Shown: piece by piece, positions 20,362 to 30,890 of the stretch
Layout of the letters: every line of letters starts with the position of its first letter
How positions within the stretch are numbered: position 1 is the stretch's first letter
Origin: Sacculina carcini
Taxonomy: Eukaryota > Arthropoda > Thecostraca > Sacculinidae
DNA: 64,000 nt
Assembly (NCBI GenBank): GCA_916048095.2
Contig: OU696590.1
Coordinates: forward strand, 4,425,049-4,489,048
Reading direction: 5' to 3'
Notes under the pieces: generated by a model
Seen by the model: the letters and a program-made list of their open reading frames with translations, nothing else
What the model was told of the DNA's origin: nothing
Database searches by the model: none
Program-made: the position numbers and the translations under genes

Positions 20362-23226
20362 TCAACAGGGAGAGGTAGACACAAGAAGATGTGCATGTAG
20401 AGCAGAAGAGAAGGATCGAAGTGAAGGGGATGACCGGATACGAGAAGGCAAGGAGTTATAGAGACGAGGATCAAAGAAGTAGAAAGATTTCGCCGACCAA
20501 GGCGACTCCAAAACTGCTCGAGGACAGTGAAGAGAGTGAAGACGACGACCTGAGTGTTGAGGTTCAGATAGTAGAGAGCGGAGGTAAGAAGGAGAGGAGG
20601 GTGAGCGGATAATTTTAAAGATAAGACAGCATAGTTTATAGTTGATCCGAGCCTGAACAGGAAGCCAGCCAAGTTTATGTAGGTAGGGAGAAGTTGGCGT
20701 GCGCGGAGGAAGACGGAAGACAAAGCGACATGATTGGTTCAATAACATTTGTAGGGAGCGAAGAGATTTAGATGAGGCGTGAAGAAACAAAGAGTTACAA
20801 TAGTCTAGACGAGGAAAAATTAAGGATTTGATGAGAGTAATGGCCGAGTAAGTGTCAATGTAAGCACGGATGGGATAGAGTTGTCTGAGAATGAGCCTGC
20901 AGGATCGCGATATATGCGCGAAATTGTTGGCAAATGACAGAGGGGGATCGAAGTAGACGCCAAGATTACGAACACAAGCAGATAGGAAGACAGAGAGATA
21001 CGGGGGAGAGATTCTTGGAGGATGGAAGACCATGTGTTCAGTTTTAGAATGGTTGATGATGAGTTGGCGGGAAGATGCCCAGGATGTGATGTGGCAAAAT
21101 AACTTAGAGAGCAGATTATGAGATAATTTTGATAGCGGAATGTATAGTTGCAGATCATCAGCGTAGATATGGTATGAAATGGGAAATTTACGTAGAATAG
21201 GGCAGAGAGAAGACATATACAGATTGAAAAGGAGAGGACCAAGAATAGAGCCCTGAGGCACACCATCAGAAAGCAAAAGAGGGGAAGAAGAGGAAGTTTT
21301 AGAACGTACAGAAAATGAACGGCCAGAAAAATATGAAGTCATGAGAGAGAGAGCAGAAGAGGATAAGCCAGCAGAAGCGAGGTCTTTGAGCAATATAGGG
21401 TGATTTACAAGATCGAAGGCGGAGGAAAGATCAAGTAGGACGAGGAGGACTGAATCACCAGACGCAAAGGTTTGGAAGATGTCATTTACAAGGCAAAGTA
21501 AAAGAGATTCGGTAGAATGATGTGAGACGAAACCGAACTGGAATGGGTCGAGAATAGGATTTATCACAGGGGAGAGTTGTTCGTGAATAGCTGACTCAAG
21601 GAGTTTGGAAGGAAGACTTAAAAGCGATATAGGACGATAGTTCTTAGGACAGTGAGGACCGAGAGAAGGTTTTTTGAGAATAGGGTTAACTATAACATGT
21701 TTGTCGGCTAAGAAGGATCCATGGAGGAAGGAAGAGTTGATCAGATGACAGAAGACTGGAGCTAAGAGATGTACATAGTCCGAGAGAGCCGAAAAGTTTA
21801 TAGGATCAAGGGGACAACGGGACATTTTCAGCTTAGAAATTAGGCGAGAGGTATGATAAATATTGATGTGCGAAAAACTCGAGAGGTTTAAATTAGACTT
21901 TGTATGAGTCAGAGGCATGCTAGACGTAGGAAGTTGAGATCGGATAGAGTTTAGTTTATCAGGGAAGAATTTGGCGAAGACTGAAGCAGGTATGGGGCAA
22001 GGTGAGGTACGTCCGGCAGTTAAGGATCTTAGGATTGACCACTGATTCCTAGGAGCACGGGAATTGCAAGAAAGACGAGAGCGGTTGAAGTTGGCTTTTT
22101 GAGAACAAAGAGTAGAGAGAAAAGAGCGACGAGATAAACAAAAGTTAGACCAATCCGAAGGTAGACGGGTGAGGCGCCAGCGGCGTTCAGAGCGACGAGA
22201 TGCTGCCCTAAGAGAGAATAATTCAGACGAGAACCAGGGAGGGGGACGATTTGCAGAGCGGACATGATGAGTGATTAGCGGAAATAATTCGTTGTTGATG
22301 GTAGAAAGAGCAGAAGATAAGAAGTCGAAAAGAAACCGCGGGTGGATAGAGAGATAAGAAGTAGGCGTTAGATGAGTGTAAAGCAAGGAGTGAAACGTGA
22401 CAGGGATGAAAGATTTGTAATCTCTAGCAGAGAAGGTGTGAGAACACTGTTTAGCAACCGCAGAACAACAGCGAATATTGAAAGTGATGAGGGAATGGTC
22501 CGACAGAGCAGAATCGGGTGGAAAAGTGAAGGGATCAGACAAAGAAAGGGAGGACATACCTGAAGGGTAGATAATCAAGTCGAGAGTGTGGCCGGATGTG
22601 TGAGTAGGAGTAGAGTTCAATATAGACAAGTCATGGGAAGCAAGAAAGGAGAGAAAATCAGAGGCAAACGGATTTTAAGATGGATCGTCGATCCAAAAGT
22701 TAAAATCACCGAGTATAGCAAAGTTATGAGAAAAGTATTGGGAGAAACAAAGAACAAGGGAATCAAGGTCGTCAAAAAACATACAAGACGTGCCAGAATG
22801 GTTATGACGGTAGATTAATAGTATGCCGAACTTAGGCAATGAAGGGATTGATAGAGAAACAGCAAGGAATTCAAAGGCCTGGGAAGAGAATTTAATTTCA
22901 GAGCAGAGAGAAAGGGAGTACATGGATTTGAATATTATCCCAACGCCGCCACCGATAGTTTTCGCACACCCCGAAGATGATCGCGAAGCATGAAGAAAGC
23001 CGTAAGTAGGAGGCAGTAGGGACAAAAAGGCAGTCACGTCTGAGTCCATGAGCCAGGATTCAGTCAAGCCGAAAAAGGAGAGATTCTGAGAAAGGAGTAG
23101 TTCGGAGATATAGGCGGACTTATTGCGAGCGGAGCGGATATTAAGTAGACCGAAAGGTAAAATATGAAGGGAGCGTTGAGTAGGCGTTATTGTGGGACAG
23201 GAGACAGCAGGAAGAGGTACAGACAT
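20362..23226 (-). pseudogene. LINE ORF2: endonuclease-reverse transcriptase, one in-frame stop
   Basis: ORF2 nicks target DNA and reverse-transcribes the LINE RNA. The APE-type endonuclease is seen as LLNIRSARNK, FFGLTESWL, GGGVGIIFK, ILGDFNFWIDDPS and SALSDHSLI. RT follows with NYRPISLLSLPSKLLE, FQFGFVSHHSTESLLL, LLDLSSAFDLVNHPILL, DGVPQGSILGPLLF and HIYADDLQLY (catalytic YADD near 21,153). The C-terminus has LIFPRLDYCNSLF and SYLRSLL blocks. A single TAA at 22,675-22,677 interrupts the endonuclease; the frame is unchanged on both sides, giving about 954 codons. The RT blocks are most like the L2 clade of animal LINEs. Confidence 0.93.
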
Positions 23227-23283
23227 AGACGAGGAGCTTAGAACAACGCAAGCAGGAGCAGATGAGACGACGGGTGAAGATAG

Positions 23284-24417
23284 TCATTGAGTACTGGACG
23301 AGGAACCAGAGAGTATAGTCAGAGGCGGCGCACTTTGAGGCGAAGAGTCAGGAAGAGAGTACTGTTGTGTCCTAGTACGCAGCGAGTGCCGAACGGCCAG
23401 AAAAGACGGACAGTCAGAGGAGAAAGATGAGTGATCGTGGGGACGACCCGCTCTTTTGCAGTTGGCGCAACAGCGAGCCGAATGATCGGGACAGTTCACC
23501 GAGCGATGGGCTCCAGCGCAGTGCCCACAGCATTCCGGATTGCTGGGGAAGCATCGGCTGGTCTTGTGGCCGAGTCCTGCGCATCGTTGACAGCGTGCGA
23601 CCCAAAACCGGTTGTAGACTGGGCACGAGCAGAGATCAGCAAAGAGGCGATCGCCCAAGAGTCGTATTGCTTCCCGTACAGCAGGAGAGACAGACAGTAC
23701 AGCAAGTCGGGCACCAGCACGGGATCTCGCGATGAAGAGCACCTTGAGTTCAGATGTTGAAGCAGAAGACATGGAAGGGTTCTTCAACCGGAGGGTACTG
23801 AGAAGACTCTCAGGAGTCGAATCGTCTGGTATGTTGGTAACTGTCACCTTTGGCTGAATTGTTGGTGTAGGAACAATAACCTCGACATCCGGGATGTTGA
23901 CCCGAACAGACTCAGCAACACGCTTGACTTGAGTTGTTGAGCTACACTTCAGAACCAATTTGTTTTTTAATGCGATGGAGTTATGCAGGGGCTCTGTTCT
24001 GAGTGCAGATTTGATGTGCTCAGAAGAGACAGAACAGTTTGATCGTTACTTCACAACAACAGGATATGAAGGCTTGACACGAGCGGCCGATGAAGAGATC
24101 ACGTGTTGATTATTAGGAGATGGTAGAAGCGGCAACTTGAGCGCAGAAGAATACTTTTCCTCAAACTTGTTCAGACGATTATCCAGGATTTCCGACAGCG
24201 ATTCTTCCATTTTTGAGTTGCGCTTACGATCAAAGTACTCTGATCGGCAGTTCAGACAAAGCCAGAAAATTTTGTGTTTTTTTACGGCGTTGGAAGCGGC
24301 TTGAGTCAAGTCAGCACAAGGCAGGTGCAGGTGCTGTTCGCAGCCATTGCATTTGACGCAGGGATCCGCGCCAATACTCTTTCCACAGCGGCAATTTCTG
24401 CTCGCTTCGGACGACAT
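23284..24417 (-). pseudogene. LINE ORF1: PHD-like finger plus three zinc knuckles, one in-frame stop
   Basis: ORF1 is the RNA-binding partner protein of the LINE particle. The N-terminal half (24,417-24,046) has a Cys/His-rich PHD-like finger: CRCGKS, CVKCNGCEQHLHLPCADLT, WLCLNC. A coiled-coil-like segment follows (MEESLSEILDNRLNKFEEK). The C-terminal half (to 23,284) carries three CCHC-type motifs: CQRCAGLGHKTSRC, CGHCAGAHRSVNC and CANCKRAGRPHDH. The two halves are in the same frame, separated only by a TAA at 24,046-24,048, giving about 377 codons. PHD fingers occur in ORF1 of CR1/L2-group LINEs. ORF2 begins about 60 bp downstream. Confidence 0.9.
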
Positions 24418-24691
24418 ACTACCCAGAACAGCGAAGCCTAGCGGTCAGGCGGGCAGAGCGAGGGAGCACCTGATAACAATCAGGAAAGGGTGGGCAGCCA
24501 CCGGCGTAGGGGAAAAACAGATACACAGAAGACACAAACACACATCCACTCTCGACGGAGGCACAGACACGCACTAGTACTTGCACTAGTACCAAGAGAA
24601 TTTCGGCAATGATAGTACCATAACGGAATAGGGCTATGGCTTGCATTCGGGTCTGGTGTCTGGATTTGAGTGCTATTTTGAATAATTAATT

Positions 24692-24740
24692 ATGAAGATG
24701 GCATACAAAAGTGGAGCCGCGAAAAGAAAGTATAGTAGAA
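24692..24740 (+). pseudogene. hAT transposase start, cut off by LTR element
   Basis: ATG at 24,692 opens MKMAYKSGAAKRKYSRK, the SGA-KRK type of start common in ZMYM-like hAT transposases. The frame is cut by the LTR at 24,741. If one TSD copy and the LTR element are removed, codons run straight on from 24,740 into 36,710 (SRKIAKVSQEEDKHPKV) without a frame change. This defines the insertion point and identifies the start codon. Confidence 0.85.
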
Positions 24741-25067
24741 AGAAACGAAGGTCGTAGTGAAACGCAACAACACCTGCACAAGTCAATCACTATATTCCAC
24801 ACAACACTACACATCCACACTCGATCACAGCGTGTCCACCAGTCCAACCGTTCAGTGCTCAAACGCGAACATACTCGTGACAAAACCAGTGACGTCAGTC
24901 CACCAACAGCCAATCAGCGTACGCACACGCAAACACAGACCTTCACACGATCTTGACAACACAACACTCGCAAGCTAAAACCACACACAGCGCAGCACAC
25001 ACACACAGACATACACTCTATGTGTGTAAGTGCGAGCGTGCGCGCTAGTACCGGTTATATAACAACA
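24741..25067 (-). repeat. LTR of the 24.7-36.7 kb element (3' LTR on minus strand)
   Basis: It matches 36,376-36,704 along its length with scattered substitutions. On the minus strand it begins TGTTGTTATATAACC (a TATA-like sequence close to the LTR start) and is preceded by a purine-rich CACGGGGAGGTA that can serve as polypurine tract. Confidence 0.9.
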
Positions 25068-25108
25068 TACCTCCCCGTGATATCGTATCATTAATGCAAA
25101 CAACAATT

Positions 25109-25902
25109 TTAGAAACGAACAAAATCATTCAAATAACTTGGCGGCTGTCGCACGCGTTCACTGCGACGAACCTGGGCAACGGGAGGCTCACTGTGTTCTT
25201 CATCACTCTGCATCTGTGGAGTCGGTGGAACAACTTCCTGAGCGACCGACGGTGCCAATGATACGGTTTCAGCAGCAGGTGGAGGAGGTGGTATCAACAG
25301 CGGCACATCATCATTACAGCTACTGCTGCGGCTGTCAACGTCTTCTTGGCACGACCGATGTCTTCGGCGCAGGTCTCGCACATGCCGGGCATACCATCCA
25401 CTTCCACCACCTGCTCAGAGGAGATATCAATTACCACGCCAGGTCGTGACTGGTCCGTGCACCTTGATCCACGTTGTCTGATCCACACTCTGTCTCCACG
25501 GAAGAAACGCGATGATGTGTTGTTCTGTGGCGCGGGTGACTGGTTATTGACTGTATCCGATGAAGAAAACTTCACGCAGTCTTTCACAGGGTAAGTATAA
25601 ATTGCGGCTGCTGGCGCACCTGCTGAGCTTCGAGGTGTGACATTATACAAATGCACTGCTTCGGCAATGCAGCACGGTTTTCTTGCCGCCAGCACTTTTA
25701 CAGTTCTGTGGTTGCGTTCTACTATAGCATTACCAGTTGGTGCATGGGCTGCTCGGAACCGCATTTTTACACCCCATTTGGCGACCAATGCTGCAAATTG
25801 GCGACTACGGAATACTGTGTCGTACTGTGTCACATAACAACTCGACACAGCTGCCGCGTTCGTAAAAGACGTGTTGCAGTTGTTCCACAACGGTAGCAGC
25901 AT
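25109..25902 (-). pseudogene. Integrase core and C-terminus of the gypsy-like element
   Basis: The frame from 25,902 contains YDTVFRSRQFAALVAKWGVK (second catalytic Asp) and GNAIVERNHRTVK (catalytic Glu), the DDE core used for DNA strand transfer. Next come LYNVTPRSSAGAP and RGDRVWIRQRG, a typical post-core beta-barrel start. The frame at 25,381-25,109 gives the Pro-rich tail ending RRSERVRQPPSYLNDFV, a common C-terminal signature of gypsy Pol. Frameshifts occur near 25,330 and 25,900. Confidence 0.88.
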
Positions 25903-26225
25903 CAGGCCGCCGCAGCGGTCGCCACACTGAGAACCGCGACGGGCAGGACAGATAAGGTAACGACAGATAGGTACGTCTGTCGGTCATAATGCGTGATATC
26001 TATGGCCAACCGTGACCATGTTTCATTCACACACAGCTCACCATGACGCCACTTCACAGGTGCTGGGTCCACAGACTGACACACATCACAGCCACTGACC
26101 ACGGCTTGTGCGTCGGCACGAGTTACACGCGGAGAAATCTCCCCTTTGGCAAAATGCAGTGTGCGTCGCACGCCTGGATGCCCAGCTTTGACATTATTAT
26201 TATTATTATTATTAATTACAGGCAA
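25902..26225 (-). pseudogene. Integrase N-terminal zinc-binding domain
   Basis: The frame contains HPGVRRTLHFAKGEISPRVT then CDVCQSV, the second His and both Cys of the HHCC module (its first His is not clear). The core start WSRLAIDITHYDRQTYLSVV (first catalytic Asp) follows. It begins just after the tail of the inserted LINE, whose (ATT)n tract gives the apparent poly-Asn run. A frameshift near 25,985 leads to the rest of the core. Confidence 0.85.
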
Positions 26226-27660
26226 ATCCAGTAGCATGGGAGAGTGCAAGCACTATTACCACCCTAAGGTGGCCCCATGTACCGGAAGCGCCCAAAAGAT
26301 TCAGAGAGAAAGAGAGTTCGAAGAGAAAAAAGTCTAGAAAGAGAGTTGGAAAGAAAATAATAAATAAATAACAATAAATAATAAACCATCATCCGATAAC
26401 AATCCATAATGTCACTCCGCCCACGTTCCTCAATAAATAATAACAATCAACAATAAATATGTGATTCAGTAAATAACAGCCATCAATAAATAAGAATAAA
26501 TATTAATAAATAAGTAATTAATAACAATCAAGAACAATACATATGATTCAATAAGAAACATCCAACAATAAATATAAATATGATTCAATAAGTAACAACA
26601 ACACAAATAAATATGATTCAATAAACAATAACACCAATAAATATGAATCAATAAACAACAACAACAACAATAAATATGATTCAATAAACAGCAACAACAA
26701 TAAATATGATTCAATAAACAACAACAACGATAAATATGATTCAATAAACAGCAACAACAATAAATATGATTCAATAAACAACAACAACAATAAATATGAC
26801 TCAATAAACAGCAACAACAATAAATATGATTCAATAAACAACAACAGCCAACACTGAGTAAAAGTATAATTTAATAAATAACAACAACCAATAATAAATA
26901 GTAATAAATAGAGAGTAAAATAGGAATAAATATAAATAAATAGAAAATAAATAACAATAAGCATGAATAAATAACAATAAATATGAATAAATATACAATT
27001 AATAAGACTCAACAGTCAATTCCGCTCTTTCAGTAGCATTTCATTTACTTTGGCCTTGAATTTGTTCAAATTGTTCTGCGAGAAAGCCTCCTCCTTCAAC
27101 GTGTTCCAAGTAGACACAGTGGCCGGAAGAAAGCAACGTTGGAATTGTTTTGTACGACAACGAATTGGAGCCATGCACTGGGAATGCTGTTTGGATGTAA
27201 ACCGTGTGCTTCTTGCTGCCACGAAATCATCAGGAATTGACTTGCTCATCGGATGATGGTCGTTGTGCTTGATCTTGTACAGCATGCACACGCTGCTGAC
27301 CTTTCGACGATGGCAAAGATCACCAAGAACCAAGTCACCACAGAGGAACTTGCAAGTTCTAACAACTCTGTTGATGAGATTGAGGTGACAATCCGCAGCA
27401 GAAGACCACACGGGGGCGCAGTACTCCAGAATTGGCAAAATGAAACAGCGAAAACAACTTTTTGAGATTGTGTTGCTACCGAACATCCGATATGCCTTTC
27501 TTATAATTCCAAGTTTCCGCGATGCCGAACAAACTAGCTTCCGAATGTTACTCTCAAACGTCAGCTTTGAGTCTACATGTACTCCCAATATTTTGAGCTC
27601 ATCACACACGTTGAGTTGGGCGTCATTTATGAGGATAGCTCCATGAACTACATGATCTTC
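26195..27660 (-). mobile_element. 5'-truncated LINE inserted in pol of the gypsy-like element
   Basis: The coding part (27,660-27,016) is the C-terminal end of a LINE RT. The 3' UTR is AT-rich and contains a minisatellite. The end reads GCCTGTAATTAATAAT followed by an (ATA)n tail at about 26,195-26,220. Beyond the tail the gypsy integrase resumes. 5' truncation and a simple-repeat tail are the usual results of target-primed reverse transcription. Confidence 0.85.
26534..26870. repeat. Minisatellite of about 30-bp units in LINE 3' UTR
   Basis: At least eight imperfect copies of AAATATGATTCAATAAAC plus CAACAA runs. Flanking DNA (26,340-27,005) has looser AATAAATA repeats. The Cys/Leu-rich minus-strand frames (NHIYCCCCLL repeats) are translations of this array. 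Confidence 0.93.
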
Positions 27661-28600
27661 AGCTACCTGCTGCCTTGACCATGCAGCCGCCACAGCCCGC
27701 TGTGGTACTGCGTCACTAGCAACACTGGACAGCCACTCCTTCGACACTCGAGTCAATGCATCTGCCTTGTTGTCAACCGTGCGAACCAAGGTCAACGTCA
27801 TTTTTAAGTCAAATTCAACCACCAGTTGCCGGACTGTATCCACTCGGCGACGGATGAGCTTTTCATTAATGGCCTTGGTGCGCAGCAGGGAACGACCGCT
27901 CAATGCGTCACTTAGCCACCGGTGCACAGTAGCAGAGTCCATACATAGGTCAATAGACCGCATTTTCCACGCAATGGCGAGATTCACTCCGCGAATCGCC
28001 GCGTCGAGCTCTGCCATAATAATATGCCCGCAATCACTTTCAGGACGCAACCAGCTGCCGTCTTCAACAACACCGCTCCCTGGAACCTCCAGTGCTACAC
28101 CGGTGGCCAGTGCACTGGCATCACACCACACGATTACACTTGTGTCGTTCACAGACCACGGCCCCCGTGCAGGATCATCATGATCTAATCGTGTTACCAC
28201 TTGTTGCAGTTGCTGCCGAAGCACATGGTCAGTGCTGACATCATCCCAGCCAGATGGCAATGCGTTTATGCGCCGTTTGAGCCAAGCAGCTGCTGGCCTC
28301 AGCCAACCACATACAGGTACATGCGCCACCGCTCGACCACACCATGCAAACAATGATCGGCGTGTGATTTTTGCCGGTAATTCACCAACTGGAGAATCGC
28401 GCCGCCATAGTAACTTTCCTCCTACTGCGTTAGCACGGAGACCTAACGCACGAGCGCCCGAGGCAGTGTTGACACGTTCTGGAGGCTTGCAATCCAGACC
28501 AAAGTCACGGAAGTGTTCAACTACTTCTTCTGCTGAAATTACGTCCTCATTGACAAGCAAGTCATCTACAAACGACAGTACTACCTCCTTAATGAGTGTC
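27016..28600 (-). pseudogene. RT end plus RNase H, fused in frame to a LINE RT C-terminus
   Basis: The minus-strand frame opens with EVVLSFVDDLLVNED (RT catalytic FVDD, 28,555-28,590). RNase H follows: VIVWCDASALATGVALE, HIIMAELDAAIRGVNLAI, LCMDSATVHRWLSD and DNKADALTRV. Near codon 295 from 28,560 the sequence changes to LINE type: LKILGVHVDSKLTFESNIRK, CFILPILEYCAPVWSSA, INRVVRTCKFLCG and WNTLKEEAF. The junction at about 27,660 is open, giving a 514-codon chimeric frame. The chimera is an insertion product; there is no sign it is a selected fusion. Confidence 0.88.
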
Positions 28601-28975
28601 TTTTTCTAGCACTGCGTGCACCACAGTCCGCATCACAGACGGAGCAACACTCAGTCCAAGACCGAGCCTTGTCAAGCAGTAGCGATGACCATTTTCCACC
28701 ACTGTCTGGTGAGCCCACAAGCTTTTGTCTACCTTCAGCTGCAGATAGGCTCTACGAAGATCTACAACTGCAATTTTGGTGCCGTGTCGTCGCCATCTGC
28801 GGAGTTGTTCTGCACATACTTCCGAGTCTGCTGTATGAGCGTACAAGTAACTGTTAAGCTCACGGAAGTCAAGCACCGGACGAGCATGACCTCGACTTTT
28901 TTGGAAAGCTGCCATGAGAGGCACCAAACCTCGAACCTCCCCGTGCTGCTCTGGGTCATATGGCACTAGTCAGCC
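28589..28975 (-). pseudogene. Reverse transcriptase N-terminal half of the gypsy-like element
   Basis: The frame gives GLVPLMAAFQ, ARPVLDFRELNSYL, KIAVVDLRRAYLQLKVDK (catalytic Asp) and RYCLTRLGLGLSVAPSVM. A one-base frameshift near 28,600 separates it from the FVDD box downstream. Two in-frame stops near 28,970-28,985 separate it from the protease. Confidence 0.88.
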
Positions 28976-28984
28976 CTGATTGAT

Positions 28985-29637
28985 CTATGATGATAGCTCA
29001 GCATCACATTCTTGACGAGCAGAAGCAACCACGTGATATTCTTGAGTGCGATTTTGCAAGCATTCTGGTCCTTTTGAGTGGGCCCACTTCCAGCGAACGT
29101 GCCAATGACCGTCACTACAATGAAAAGCGGCCTGATAGTCCGATGCATCATTACACATGTCTGATGACGAAGAGTGGGCCGAACCGCAAAAGCGCACCAC
29201 TGCTGGCGAATGCACCGACACACCACCCAGTGCTTCAATGCCTGGCATACCAAGAATCATACCAAATCCTAGTGGTGGCTTAGGCACCACCAGTCCCAAT
29301 ACTTCTGCTTTGTGATTCTCATTTGTGACTACTTCAAGCTGACAAACACCGTCACACTTCATCCGCGCTTCGCCTAGAGTCACCAACTCAACCGGTCGTC
29401 TCTTCCACACTGAACAATATTGGGCACAAACAATATTGTCAGCGCAGCCGGTATCAATTAAAGCTCGACACTGTTGACCGTTGACAATTAAATCAACTGC
29501 TGGTAGCGCACCATTCACTGTGGCGGAGAGAACACCGGTGCTGACGTGTTCTCTCCACTGCCGTTTCCCGCACAATCGGCAGACCGGTGTGTGAAACTGC
29601 CGCAAGTCCGGCTGCGACGGCGCCAGTAGGGTCGAGT
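28985..29637 (-). pseudogene. Zinc knuckle and aspartic protease of the gypsy-like element
   Basis: CRLCGKRQWREH at the start resembles a partial zinc finger. CRALIDTGCADNIV near 29,450 is the retropepsin active site, and GFGMILGMPGIEALGG the protease C-terminal hydrophobic-Gly motif. The upstream end (29,638) is cut by the TAGGGCTGTC element. Gag continues at 35,636 in a different frame, consistent with gag-pro frameshifting or decay. Confidence 0.85.
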
Positions 29638-30600
29638 GTTATTACTAGGGCTGTCAAAAGTTAATAAAGTTACTTTTTCACCTAAAGGTCATTTTTTCAT
29701 AGGATGCCTAAAACTGCATGAAAAAATGTGTACGATAATTATTAAAAATGTTATTAGGTCACCAAAAGTTACTTTTTCATCGTTAGGTTACTTTTTTTGT
29801 TTTTAGGTTACTTTTTTATCGTCAGGTCACCTTTTGTTATTTTTCATGTTATTAGGTAAGTTTACCACGAAGTTTGGTGACTTTTTGCAGATAAGAGTCA
29901 CAAAAACGGTATATATGAGGATAAAATAGGAAAAGAGATGGAATATTAGGTCTGAAGATCAAGAAATGTCATATTTTCTGCTGTTAGGATTTAGCAATTG
30001 ATACTCACCTAAATATCGATGCTACTCGTTATTTATACGTTTTTGGGTACGCAGGATAGCGTCATTCCATTTTAGGAAATGTCCACGAACCGGAGGGTGT
30101 CGTGAGATGTTTGGAGCGTGGTATAGTACGATGTGTGAGCTCTCTATACCAGATACTGCACTGTAGCACTTGACAGTACGCATTTACTTACACATGATTT
30201 TCAGGGCGTGAGATAGCGCCATTTTCCCACGTTTGACGTTCATAGTAAGGCTGTGAGCACAGGGTGCTACATATGGGAGGACGGGGGCACTCACACATGC
30301 AGTGTTTACGCTAATATACAAGCTGTAATACATGCAATTTTATAAAAAGTTCCATTGAAACAATATAAAGAACGTTATTGCGACCATTACTAAAGAATAT
30401 TTACATTTACAATTAGTGTATTTCACTTTTATATTAGCTGTCCACTTAAAATTACATTTTGATGGTTATGTTCCTTTTTGCGATGTTAGCCAAATAATAT
30501 TGTGTAACTTTCGGTGGTTTGTTGCAAGAATGGTACCAGATCGGAGAGGGCGGAAAAATAGTACCAACTTGGAAACAGGATAGAAAAGAAGAATTGGTGT

Positions 30601-30805
30601 TGTTGATATACTCGCCATTTCCTTGATAGTGGTACTCCAATATTCACGAATTCCAAGTATATTCTTATCAAAAACCACAGCAACAACAACAACCTCACAC
30701 ACACATAATATATATCCACCACACAACACAATACGCCGCATACGGTCAAATACGAAGGTTGCCAGTCTACCAAACGGGATTTCGCTAAATGTTTTCTATC
30801 CAACA
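30601..30805 (-). repeat. Copia 3' LTR (minus strand)
   Basis: 205 bp, TGTTG...CAACA inverted ends. It is preceded on the minus strand by a short purine-rich TAGTGGGAG (polypurine tract candidate at 30,806-30,814). Confidence 0.93.
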
Positions 30806-30890
30806 CTCCCACTAAAACATGAAACGAAATATCAACTGAACCAAACAATACAATACAATAAATAAAATGAAAAGGATATTGATCAGGCTG

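Larger units (their letters stand above)
20175..24660 (-). mobile_element. Nearly full-length L2/CR1-group LINE
   Basis: On the minus strand the order is 5' UTR (about 24,660-24,418), ORF1 (24,417-23,284), ORF2 (23,226-20,362), a short 3' UTR, a GGCGCTATATTAAAT-type end and a (GTT)n tail at 20,175-20,196. Each ORF is broken by only one in-frame TAA, so the copy is young. The exact 5' end and the TSD could not be fixed by eye. It lies in the 5' region of the hAT element, upstream of the hAT start codon. Confidence 0.9.

Noticed and set aside
26466..27012. Cys/Leu-rich ORFs that look like repeated membrane segments
   Set aside because: Translation of a 30-bp minisatellite in a LINE 3' UTR.
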